DNA of 64,000 nt. Origin: Pleurocapsa sp. PCC 7319. GTDB lineage: Bacteria; Cyanobacteriota; Cyanobacteriia; Cyanobacteriales; Xenococcaceae. Position numbers and translations under genes: made by a program. Shown one piece after another: positions 8,498-16,633 of this stretch (positions within the stretch are counted from its first letter, which is position 1; every line of letters starts with the position of its first letter). The notes below the pieces were generated by a model. That model did not search any database. It had not been told where the DNA came from and saw only the letters and a list, made by a program, of their open reading frames with translations. The DNA lies in NCBI RefSeq assembly GCF_000332195.1, contig NZ_KB235922.1:4003322-4067321 (forward strand). The letters are read 5' to 3'.

Positions 8498-9418
8498 ATG
8501 AAATTACCTAATTTAGTAATCGCTGGAGTTGTAAAAGCAGGAACGACTTCGTTATATAGTTACTTATCCCTTCATCCCGAAATTTGTTGTTCCACTGTCA
8601 AAGAAACTTGCTATTTCTCTTACTATCGATACGGTCAGTGGGATCCTTGGTATAGTGACAACGACGATCCATTTAAGCAGTATCAGAATTACTTTGTTCA
8701 CTGTGAGAATCAAAAGTATGTAATGGAAGCTAGTCCTGGTTATTTTGAGGGTAAAAAAACAGTTGCTCAAACCATCAAAAATACTCTAGGAGACCAGGTA
8801 AAAATTATTATTATTCTGAGAGAACCAGTTTCACGACTAATTTCTTTTTTTAAGTATAAAAAGAGTAGATTAGAACTAGATAAAAAACTAAGTTTAACTA
8901 AATATTTAGAACAATGTATTGCTTTATCACCTGAAGAAAGAATAAAAAAAGAAAATGATACTTATTGGGGTATTGAAGGTGGATTTTATACTAATTACTT
9001 AGAAGATTGGTTGAATATTTTTGGCAAATCTATTTATATTACTTTTTTTGACGAACTGCAATATAATCCTAAGCTATTGCTGACTAATATTTGTAATTGG
9101 TTAGAAATAGATGATATTGTGTTTAAATCACAACAATTAACAGTAGAAAATAAAAGCTTAAATTACAAAAACAAATATTTACAAGAGCTGGCTCTATTGA
9201 TTAACCATAAAGCGGAAAAATTCTGGCGAGCTAATCCAGGAATCAAAAAGGGTTTGAGAAATATTTACTATAACTTGAATAATATGCCGTATCAAGAAGA
9301 AATTAGCGAACAAACTCTAAACTATTTGCAATCTCTTTATCAACCTTATAATCAAAAATTGGCAACACAGCTAGCAGCCAGAAATATTACTAACCTTCCT
9401 CAATGGTTACTGTTTTAG
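8498..9418 (+). CDS. Sulfotransferase, heparan-sulfate sulfotransferase-like
   Basis: 306 aa. It starts KLPNLVIAGVVKAGTTSLYSYLSLHPEI, the 5'-phosphosulfate-binding loop typical of the NDST/heparan-sulfate branch. Next come KETCYFS and later IIILREPVSRLISFF, the 3'-phosphate-binding element with the usual Arg and Ser. KETCYF carries a basic residue where these enzymes have a catalytic Lys. It should sulfate a polysaccharide or lipid-linked oligosaccharide. The gene is conspicuously A+T-rich and lacks HIP1 sites, which suggests recent acquisition. It lies directly behind another sulfotransferase gene and ahead of a GT4 gene. Confidence 0.83.
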   Translation: MKLPNLVIAGVVKAGTTSLYSYLSLHPEICCSTVKETCYFSYYRYGQWDPWYSDNDDPFKQYQNYFVHCENQKYVMEASPGYFEGKKTVAQTIKNTLGDQVKIIIILREPVSRLISFFKYKKSRLELDKKLSLTKYLEQCIALSPEERIKKENDTYWGIEGGFYTNYLEDWLNIFGKSIYITFFDELQYNPKLLLTNICNWLEIDDIVFKSQQLTVENKSLNYKNKYLQELALLINHKAEKFWRANPGIKKGLRNIYYNLNNMPYQEEISEQTLNYLQSLYQPYNQKLATQLAARNITNLPQWLLF

Positions 9419-9560
9419 AAGCATGATTTAAGTATGATTTTCTTGATTAGTCTTGAGATGAATTAGCTTGTTTAAGATTAAACGATTTTTATACTAAGTC
9501 CCCTTGGCAAATTTAGTTTGCAGATTTTAAGTTTCTCTAAAAAGTTTTATTAATTAATAC

Positions 9561-9609
9561 CCATTACCCATTACCCATTACTCATTACTCATTACTCATT
9601 ACTCATTAC
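9561..9609. repeat. Heptamer tandem repeat (CCATTAC/TCATTAC), seven copies
   Basis: Three CCATTAC units are followed by four TCATTAC units, all exactly 7 bp apart, in the 238-bp spacer between the sulfotransferase and GT4 genes. Such short tandemly repeated heptamers are known from many cyanobacterial intergenic regions. Confidence 0.9.
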
Positions 9610-9656
9610 TTAATTTTTTAATTCACTTAAAACGTATATAAAAACGTATATTACTC

Positions 9657-10766
9657 ATGTACATTGCTCTCATCGCTCATTATCTCGGTCCTCGTTTGGG
9701 AATTGGACAGTATCTAGAGCGATTGTTACCGCCCTTAGTTGATGAACTAACTGACCTGGGGGCTAAGGTAATAATCTTCGCCTCTCCTAACGCTGTAGAA
9801 CAGACACCTGCTCTACAGAAATTAAAATCTCTAGCTAGAATTCTTCCTCCCTTAGATTACTCTCCAGTCAGAAGGTATGCTTGGGTAGCTACTAATCTGG
9901 CTAACTATTGTCGTCGTGAAAAGATACAGACGGTAGTTTGGCTTTCCAATCCGATTGTATTGCCTTGGCATCCATCTACTATCGCCGTAATTCACGATGT
10001 CAATGAATGGAAAGTAGCCAATAAGTATGGCAGTCGCCTCAAAACTTGGCTGCGCTCAAAAATTTATCTTGATGCTTCACTGCACTACGCACGAAAAATA
10101 ATTCTCAGCAGTGAGGTGGCTAAAAAAGATTTATGTCATTTTCGTCCCACTCCTCAATTAAAGTTCAAGCTAAAAGCGATCGCCAATGGTAATGACTCCC
10201 AACTAATCGATCTAGCTCCTGTTGCAATACCTGCCCCTACTAGGCCGTTCCTCTTATCCGTCGGCAGAATCGATCCAACTGCCAAACGTTTACCAGAAGC
10301 AGTAGCTTTAGTCTCAGCTTTGAGAGAAATGACTAATCAACCCTGGGAATTGCATTTGATAGGAGGAATGAACACCAGTACTCAAGCAAGCGGAGAAGCT
10401 TTTTTGAAATCGATTGAAAATAAGCATTGGGTTCATTATCTGGGTTATGTAGATGATCGAGCTTTAGCTCAATGGTATCGTCAAGCAACTGCCGTAGTTT
10501 TTCTTTCAGAAAATGAGGGCTTTGGTTTACCTGTCGCCGAAGCTGCTGCTTTTGGTCGTTGGGTTGTCGTAAGTCAAACTAATCAAGCAAGCGGAAAAGC
10601 TGGAGGGAGTGCAATTATTCCTGTAGATGCTTTTAATCCTCACGAGGGAGCAACAAAACTCTTAAAACAACTTCAAAATAGCCCATCTCCTCCCGATGAA
10701 GCAAGAGGTCAACAATGGCAAACTACAGCTAAAGAGTATGCAGCAGAAATTTGCCGTCATTATTGA
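9657..10766 (+). CDS. Family 4 glycosyltransferase (GT-B fold)
   Basis: 369 aa. The N-terminal Rossmann half begins MYIALIAHYLGPRLGIGQYLERLL. The C-terminal half carries RPFLLSVGRIDPTAKR and the GT4 E-x7-E type motif in FLSENEGFGLPVAEAAAFG, which holds the donor nucleotide sugar. The length is normal for a retaining GT4 enzyme. It probably adds one sugar to the repeat unit at the cytoplasmic face. It is preceded by a heptamer-repeat spacer and its stop codon is the first triplet of another heptamer repeat. That position suggests the 3' end was shaped by repeat insertion, although the domain itself looks complete. Confidence 0.88.
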   Translation: MYIALIAHYLGPRLGIGQYLERLLPPLVDELTDLGAKVIIFASPNAVEQTPALQKLKSLARILPPLDYSPVRRYAWVATNLANYCRREKIQTVVWLSNPIVLPWHPSTIAVIHDVNEWKVANKYGSRLKTWLRSKIYLDASLHYARKIILSSEVAKKDLCHFRPTPQLKFKLKAIANGNDSQLIDLAPVAIPAPTRPFLLSVGRIDPTAKRLPEAVALVSALREMTNQPWELHLIGGMNTSTQASGEAFLKSIENKHWVHYLGYVDDRALAQWYRQATAVVFLSENEGFGLPVAEAAAFGRWVVVSQTNQASGKAGGSAIIPVDAFNPHEGATKLLKQLQNSPSPPDEARGQQWQTTAKEYAAEICRHY

Positions 10767-10805
10767 TTACTGATTACTGATTACTGATTACTAATTACTG
10801 ATTAC
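10764..10805. repeat. Heptamer tandem repeat (TGATTAC), six copies starting at a stop codon
   Basis: TGATTAC is repeated at 7-bp steps, with one TAATTAC variant as fifth copy. The first TGA is the stop codon of the GT4 gene, so the repeat and the gene end overlap. Every unit offers a stop in one frame. Confidence 0.9.
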
Positions 10806-10861
10806 CTAAAAGCTTAGAGCTAACCTCACCCTTAAACCGCCTTAAACAAAACTGACGTTAA

Positions 10862-11743
10862 CTACTGATCGCGATAGGTTTGGGCGAAAAACCCTAGGTA
10901 ATGCATGGCTAAACTGACGAAGATAACTTGGGTTGTCTGCAAGGTATTTTTAAGCCTACCTTCTTGAGATAATTGATTTAGTTTGCGTCTGGTAGTACGA
11001 AATGGCGGTTTTAAGTGGGATAGAGTTGTGAGTAAATAGACTAGTAGTGGTTGAGTTGCTCTAGCTTGTTCGTAGCCTACTCCCCTAACACGAGAGATTT
11101 TGCGATACATTTGTCCCAGTGTATATCTGGCAGGATGAGCGACACAAGCTTCATCTGCATAAACTGAATCATATCCTTGAGCAAAAACTCTTTGACCCCA
11201 TTCTTTATCTCCTCCAGATTTGAGTTGGGAATTAAATAAACCTACTCGTTCGAACACGGATTTATAGGTAAATATATTCGCGGTCGCGCCATATTTATGC
11301 TCTTTGATATATTGTGGTTGATTGAAAAAAGTAACGCTATCGTAAAGTTCAACTGCTGTAGGGCGATCGCGATTTTTAAAAAAAATCTCAATTTTCCCCG
11401 CCACTAGCCCGCAATTAGCAGTACTCAAAAGCTTTTTGACCCCTGTTTCGAGCCAGTCTTCTTTGGGGATACAATCAGCATCAGTAAAAGCGAGTATTTC
11501 CCCTTTAGCCAGAGTAATACCGTGGTTGCGAGCAGCATAAGAACTAAGGTTGTTGCAGTAAGCAAATTTAGCTTGAGAGAAATTTTGGATTAAACCTTCG
11601 AGACTTTCATCACTCCCATTATCGACAACAATCACTTCATAATAATCTTGAGTATAAGTTTGCGCTTCTAAAGCTGCCAAACATATTTTTAGACGCTCTG
11701 CATCGTTAAACACGGGAATAATTACCGAAACAAATTGATCCAT
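10862..11743 (-). CDS. Family 2 glycosyltransferase
   Basis: 293 aa with VSVIIPVFNDAERL, EVIVVDNGSDES and the DxD-bearing AFTDADCIPKEDWLE. The latter form (TDADC) is common in inverting GT2 enzymes that process exopolysaccharide sugars. A basic, hydrophobic C-terminal region (about 225-290) may sit against the membrane. It lies only 11 bp downstream of the receiver-Wzz fusion on the same strand, so the two are very likely co-transcribed and belong to one export/assembly unit. The acceptor is unknown. Confidence 0.87.
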   Translation of the reverse strand: MDQFVSVIIPVFNDAERLKICLAALEAQTYTQDYYEVIVVDNGSDESLEGLIQNFSQAKFAYCNNLSSYAARNHGITLAKGEILAFTDADCIPKEDWLETGVKKLLSTANCGLVAGKIEIFFKNRDRPTAVELYDSVTFFNQPQYIKEHKYGATANIFTYKSVFERVGLFNSQLKSGGDKEWGQRVFAQGYDSVYADEACVAHPARYTLGQMYRKISRVRGVGYEQARATQPLLVYLLTTLSHLKPPFRTTRRKLNQLSQEGRLKNTLQTTQVIFVSLAMHYLGFFAQTYRDQ

Positions 11744-11754
11744 GATGGCTCTAT

Positions 11755-13680
11755 TTAATATTTATCTGTCTTAGAGTTCAGAGAACGATGCTTTCTTGAA
11801 GATGAGTTGACTTGAGCTCGATCAATCCTATGAACAGGAGGGTTTTTACTTAAATTTGGAGTTGACAACGAAGCAGGTTGTCGCTCAAACCAAAGTAAAA
11901 TCAAGCCAGTAGTAACCAGAAAAGAACCTGCCATACCACCCAACAACAGCAAACGAAGATTGGGACTCGTTGGTTGATTTTCTTTGGGCAGGCTTGGTTC
12001 TTTAATCAACTGAAGAGGGGGATAAAGGGAATAGACATGTTCTTTACCCAAATCTAATTCTGCTAAAGTCGTGGCAAATACTGCCTCTGCTACTTGTAGA
12101 TCTCGCTGAAAGCGATCCATTTTTAGCTTGTTTTGAGCTATATTTCGTTGACGGCTTTCTAGTCGTCCCATCTGATTTTCTAACTCTTGGATTTGAGCTT
12201 CTAATTTTTGCTCTTCGGCCGCATTGGAAATTAAATCTTTGAATACTTCTTGCCTAACTGTTTTAACTTTCGGATCGAGAGTAAGGTAAATAATTCTTTC
12301 TAGTTCTTGTTTACTTACCGATCGATTCAATAAAAAAGCTGCTCGTTCCTGTAAAGATGTAGTTGTCTCTTCTAACTCTGATTGTTTTTCGATGACTGCT
12401 GGATTTACTGCCGTAAACCGAGACAATAAATTATTTAATTCTCCTCTCCCTTGAGCATAAAGCTCTAACTGTTGTTGGAAAACATCATCATCCAGCAATT
12501 TATAAGCAGCCGTCGCTTCTGTCGAAGACAAATTCAACTCTTCTCCCAATTGTTGAGAGAGATTATTTAATCCCTTTTCTTGAGCTGTTAACTCTGCTCT
12601 TTGACGATATAAATCTTCCAAATTGTTGGTTATCTGTTTAATCTGTTCCTCCGAACTCAAGGAAGAGGAAACTTGGTATGACGAAAGTTTTTCCTGAGCT
12701 GAATCCAGTCTCTGACGTGCTTTTTCTAGGGTTTTTTGAGTATGCTGTTCTTGGCGTTCTACTTCAGCTTGCCTCAACTTATCAATTTTTTCAGTCAGAA
12801 CATGATTAAAAGCATAGGCTTTTTGTTGCGCTTTTATAGGAGTATCCCCTTCAATCATCAAGGTAATGATGCTACCTTCCTCGTCAGTAATAATTTCTGG
12901 TTTGCCAAAGTCTTTTGCAGACAGACCCGCTTCTATGGCGGCTCGCTCTAAGATAGATGAATCAGCAGCAATATAAGCATAATCTACCCTAATGTCTTCA
13001 CCACTCTGTTCAGATTTAGAATTAGATGATGCCCTTCCAATGCTAGGTAAGCTCAGTTCCACTCCTGTTCCTCTACCCAGTACTTTGAGTCCCCATTCGC
13101 TTGTGTATTGAGGTGGAGCAATTTTCCAATAAACCACTACTACCAACCAAACTAAAAAGTTTAGTAAAACTCCCAGTAGATAATAGGGTGTTCTAGAAGC
13201 AGGTTTTTGAGTAGAAAATAAATCAGGACGTTGCTGCCCATTAAAATTGTCTCTACTAATTACCGGGTTATACTCTGTTGGTAACTTCTGCACCATCCCT
13301 GAGCCTACCTGTAAACGCCCCCTATGAACAGAGCGGATAAATTTAATTAGTTCTGGAGCAGGAGTAGTTTTGAGGATATATCCTTTCGCACCCGCTTGCA
13401 GAGCTAGGTTAAAGATTTGATCGTCATCATGAGTACTTAAGATTAAAACCTTTACTTCAGGATAACGTTCAGAAATAATTTTGGTAGCGGAAATCCCATC
13501 TACTCCTGGCATTTCCACATCCATCAAGACCACATCAGGTCTAAACTTATCTACTTTGTCGATCGCTACTTGACCATCAGCTGCGATCGCCACAATTCTT
13601 AAATCTGATTCTTGCTCTAAATAATTTTTTAAAAGTTGTAGAATTGTCTGTTGGTCTTCGACTATAAGAAGATTAATCAT
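11755..13680 (-). CDS. Receiver domain fused to a Wzz/GumC-type polysaccharide chain-length protein
   Basis: 641 aa. Residues 1-125 are a complete NarL-type receiver: acidic pair Glu8-Asp9, phospho-acceptor Asp54 in VVLMDVEMPG, Ser82-Thr83, and Lys104 in GYILK. There is no helix-turn-helix after it. Instead a linker (126-165) leads to a membrane span (about 166-185). A periplasmic region rich in heptads and Gln/Glu/Leu follows (about 300-540, long coiled coil), then a second span (about 577-600) and a short basic cytoplasmic tail. That is the Wzz/GumC (PCP) plan without a tyrosine-kinase domain. PCP proteins set polymer length and bridge to the export pore. Inference: a histidine kinase may adjust polymerisation directly through Asp54. 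The reading frame is continuous across the junction. It overlaps no gene and is followed 11 bp on by a GT2 gene. Confidence 0.85.
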   Translation of the reverse strand: MINLLIVEDQQTILQLLKNYLEQESDLRIVAIAADGQVAIDKVDKFRPDVVLMDVEMPGVDGISATKIISERYPEVKVLILSTHDDDQIFNLALQAGAKGYILKTTPAPELIKFIRSVHRGRLQVGSGMVQKLPTEYNPVISRDNFNGQQRPDLFSTQKPASRTPYYLLGVLLNFLVWLVVVVYWKIAPPQYTSEWGLKVLGRGTGVELSLPSIGRASSNSKSEQSGEDIRVDYAYIAADSSILERAAIEAGLSAKDFGKPEIITDEEGSIITLMIEGDTPIKAQQKAYAFNHVLTEKIDKLRQAEVERQEQHTQKTLEKARQRLDSAQEKLSSYQVSSSLSSEEQIKQITNNLEDLYRQRAELTAQEKGLNNLSQQLGEELNLSSTEATAAYKLLDDDVFQQQLELYAQGRGELNNLLSRFTAVNPAVIEKQSELEETTTSLQERAAFLLNRSVSKQELERIIYLTLDPKVKTVRQEVFKDLISNAAEEQKLEAQIQELENQMGRLESRQRNIAQNKLKMDRFQRDLQVAEAVFATTLAELDLGKEHVYSLYPPLQLIKEPSLPKENQPTSPNLRLLLLGGMAGSFLVTTGLILLWFERQPASLSTPNLSKNPPVHRIDRAQVNSSSRKHRSLNSKTDKY

Positions 13681-13713
13681 ATGGTCACGTTTAGTTAAGG
13701 ACGAACTTAAAAT

Positions 13714-14000
13714 CTGAGAATATCAAATATTTCATAGTTATAAATAGCCCCAGTAAAAATAACTTCGTCACTAGCTGTTGGCTCACTTCTTGATAATCAG
13801 GAATTATTTGTGGTCAATCAATAGCGTCTTTAAATTATTAATTTCATCTCTTATATACACTTAGGTAAAAGCACAACAATCTCAAGAATAGAATTTTTAG
13901 ATTCTGGTATAACAGCTACCAAAACATATTTACCTCGGATAGAGTTGATAAAATCTCAATTAGCTTCCTCAACTTCAGTAACTCTTTATAGTTTTCAAGA
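13714..14000 (-). pseudogene. Decayed fragment of a GT4 (DUF1972-type) glycosyltransferase
   Basis: Read on the minus strand, this stretch gives EEAN, stop, then FINSIRGKYVLVAVIPESKN and NSILEIV. After a frameshift it continues SDEVIFTGAIYNYEIF and stops. The intact gene at 25292-26419 has RRYALVIARPEPENSILEIV and SDEVMFFGAIYNQEV in the same order, so this is a broken second copy of that type of gene. Only the middle-to-C-terminal part remains, with stops and shifts. The edges are approximate. Confidence 0.75.
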
Positions 14001-14608
14001 GAAGGATTCTGATTTTGCTAAGAAATACATAATTGGTCAGTTACTTTCTAAATTTGAATATAAACGGTAATTAAACTACTACTAAAAATAGTTCAGTGAC
14101 GCTTCTTTAAAAACAACTATATTTTTTGCCAAATTTGATTTAATTTTGTCTAATTATTGGGATATACAAACTATTCAGCCAAAGGTCTAAATTCACCATG
14201 TGCTGCTGTAAAATATCTTATAAATAGACATTGGCAATTGAAAATTCACGAAATTCAATAGAAGTTATTAGAGAGTTAAACCCAATAAAAATTCTTGAGC
14301 CAAGTAACTTTGAATGACAAAGATAATTCGATTGGTTACTAGTTAATAGTACTGAAAAAAAAGTAACAAACTCGATAAAAATTTGCTTAATTACAGTGTT
14401 TATACTGAAATAGGCTGTCTACGGCACTCGATTCAACATAGAGATTATTTGAGGTTGATTGTGTAGAGCTAAACATTATATACCTAATCAAAACTCAGAC
14501 TGAGCTTTCAAGATCAGGGGCGATCGCCCTCGTTAGTCAGAAATTCATCAGGTTCTTATTAACGGCTTATAACTATAAATTTGACAATAATTAGAGACTA
14601 TCAACATT
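14001..14608. other. Non-coding region upstream of the first flippase
   Basis: About 600 bp of A+T-rich DNA with no recognisable gene. It holds an AAAGTAAC word at 14360-14367, shared with other island spacers, and one HIP1 site near 14520. The last 40 bp before the flippase ATG are nearly identical to those before the second flippase at 16634, so the promoter was duplicated with the gene. Confidence 0.6.
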
Positions 14609-15967
14609 ATGAATAAAGGAGTTCAGTATCTCCAAGACTTATGGCAAACCTTCTTAATTAAAAATAACGATAGCAGCCTCAAACAACGTTTAATCAGAGG
14701 TGTAGCTGGTACTTTTGGTCTGAAACTTGCGGCTACTGGATTAAATTTTCTTACTGGTATACTCCTAGCTCGCTTGTTAGGAGCATCAGGTTTTGGTGTT
14801 TATACTTACGCTTTTGCCTGGACTCAATTGTTGATCTTGGCGGGAACTTTAGGACTGGATAAATTAATCGTCCGTGAAGTAGCCATCTATCAAACCAAGT
14901 CAGAATGGAGTTTGGTACGTGGTCTATTGCAGTGGGCTAATCAAATTGTCCTCATTGTTTCTGTGGTATTGGCTCTAGGAGCCATAGGTGTAGCTTGGGG
15001 CTTAAATATGGAGGCTAATTCTGAACAGTTTTGGGCTTTTTGTGTGGCGATGCTGTTAATCCCGATCGCTGTTCTGAGAAATCTGCGACTATCAGCGATG
15101 AGAGGACTACATCAGATCGTGATCGGACTTATGCCAGAATTGATCCTCGCTCCTCTATTGCTGCTCGTTTTGACTGGATTTACCTATCTATTCCTAGGAG
15201 ATAGTTTGAACGCTTTCTGGGTGGTACTAATGAGAGTGGTCGCGGCTCTTATTACTCTGGCGATCGGCGTGAAATTGCTAGACCTAGCTTTGCCCAATGC
15301 TGCCAAGGAAGCCACTCCTAAATATCAGATCAAGACTTGGCTAAGTAGTGCCTTACCCTTCATGTTCTTGGGTAGTCTATACATAATTAAATCTCGGACT
15401 GATATTCTGATGCTGGGAGCAATCCAAGGTGCTGAAGCAGCGGGAATTTATTTTGCTGTCAGTCGAGGAGCCCATCTAATTAACTTCATTTTGGGTTCTG
15501 TGAATACTGTTTTAGGACCCAATATTGCCAATCTTTATGCTGAAGGCAAGACGAAGCAACTACAACGGGTTATGACTAAAAGTGCTCGTGTTGTATTGTT
15601 GATTGCTTTACCAATAACTGCCACTATGATCGGACTAGGCCATTGGTATTTATCGCTGTTTGGGAAAGATTTTTCTCAAGGACAACAGGCTTTGACCATT
15701 CTATGCGTGGGACAATTAGCACATGCCTCAGCCGGTTCAGTCGGTTTATTACTCAATATGACTGGAAATGAACGTTTTACGTTTATTTCTAACGTGGCAG
15801 GAACAGGACTCAATGTTATTTTGAACGTTTTATTAATTCCTCGATGGGGAATTGAAGGTGCAGCATTAGCCACGACCAGCACCACGATTTTGGTCAATAT
15901 TATTAATACACTCTGGGTACGTCAAAAACTTGGTATTGATTGCACTGCTTTGGGAAAAGTAATCTAA
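14609..15967 (+). CDS. Wzx-type polysaccharide flippase (MOP/MATE superfamily), copy 1
   Basis: 452 aa with about 12-14 hydrophobic segments. The conserved start of the polysaccharide transporter branch is present: FGLKLAATGLNFLTGILLARLLGASGFGVYTYAF. The final segment carries IPRWGIEGAALATTSTTILVN, also typical. These proteins move undecaprenyl-linked repeat units across the inner membrane. The protein is very similar to the second copy at 16634-17992, with the first 25 residues almost identical. The 5'-flanking DNA is shared too, showing a fairly recent duplication. It is an isolated plus-strand gene between pseudogene remnants. Confidence 0.88.
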   Translation: MNKGVQYLQDLWQTFLIKNNDSSLKQRLIRGVAGTFGLKLAATGLNFLTGILLARLLGASGFGVYTYAFAWTQLLILAGTLGLDKLIVREVAIYQTKSEWSLVRGLLQWANQIVLIVSVVLALGAIGVAWGLNMEANSEQFWAFCVAMLLIPIAVLRNLRLSAMRGLHQIVIGLMPELILAPLLLLVLTGFTYLFLGDSLNAFWVVLMRVVAALITLAIGVKLLDLALPNAAKEATPKYQIKTWLSSALPFMFLGSLYIIKSRTDILMLGAIQGAEAAGIYFAVSRGAHLINFILGSVNTVLGPNIANLYAEGKTKQLQRVMTKSARVVLLIALPITATMIGLGHWYLSLFGKDFSQGQQALTILCVGQLAHASAGSVGLLLNMTGNERFTFISNVAGTGLNVILNVLLIPRWGIEGAALATTSTTILVNIINTLWVRQKLGIDCTALGKVI

Positions 15968-16122
15968 AGCGATCTATTCTCAGGATTAATCACTGCTCGT
16001 TATTAGAGTCACTTTTTTGTGACATTTAGCCAGTATAATAAACCACTATTTTAATGTGAATAACATTAACCTATAAATCATCAAAATCATTCAAAAAATT
16101 ACTCATAAACTGGCTAAATAAT

Positions 16123-16360
16123 ATGTTGAAATCTCAATATAAGAAAGCGAAAATAAAAGCAGCGCAAATCAACAGTCACTTTCAATATTATTTTTATGAA
16201 TTATTTAAGCATGAAGACTTTTTTCAATCAGTAGAAAAATATTGTATGTTTGTTGGCTACCCAAGAAGTGGTCACACCCTGGTTGGTTATCGATCAAGTC
16301 AAAAGTCAAATAGATCAATATGAATTTTTGCAAGGTTATTCTTATGAAGACCCTGACTAA
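16123..16360 (+). pseudogene. Sulfotransferase pseudogene with a large internal deletion
   Basis: The N-terminal piece MLKSQYKKAKIKAAQ ... EKYCMFVGYPRSGHTLVG is a close copy of the start of 20873-21718. Near 16285 it jumps, out of frame, to QVKSQIDQYEFLQGYSYED and a stop, which matches the last residues of the same protein. About 200 codons, including the 3'-phosphate-binding segment, are missing. The upstream DNA (GTCACTTTTT region near 16010) also resembles that of the intact copy. Confidence 0.88.
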
Positions 16361-16439
16361 TTGCTCTATTGCCAATTTGACAAACCTAAATGACTTTGAG
16401 CTATTGTTGTCAATACTTCTTATGGTTCAAATATGCTCG

Positions 16440-16505
16440 AACTTTGAGCGATCGCCACAATTCTCAAATCTAACTCTTGCTCTAACTAGATTCTGTTGGT
16501 GTAGG
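16440..16505 (-). pseudogene. Fragment of a receiver-domain gene like 11755-13680
   Basis: On the minus strand this reads LEQELDLRIVAIA, nearly the same as LEQESDLRIVAIA (residues 21-33) of the receiver-Wzz fusion. The nucleotide match includes the HIP1 site. The sequence degenerates on both sides. It sits about 130 bp before the second flippase, as the intact fusion gene sits (farther away) before the first. This suggests a duplicated block whose receiver gene was lost. The spacer 16361-16633 shows nothing else. Confidence 0.65.
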
Positions 16506-16633
16506 TTACCTAAGTGAACGAAGTAATAAGTATTAAATACCTTTCAGTCTCCCAGTCAGCCTAAATAAATAACCTCTGTCAATCGGATTTAGTATAACTA
16601 TAAATTTGATAATAATTAAAGACCATAAACATT

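Noticed and set aside
9555-10805. CRISPR array
   Set aside because: The repeat units are 7 bp with no spacers; they are simple tandem heptamers.
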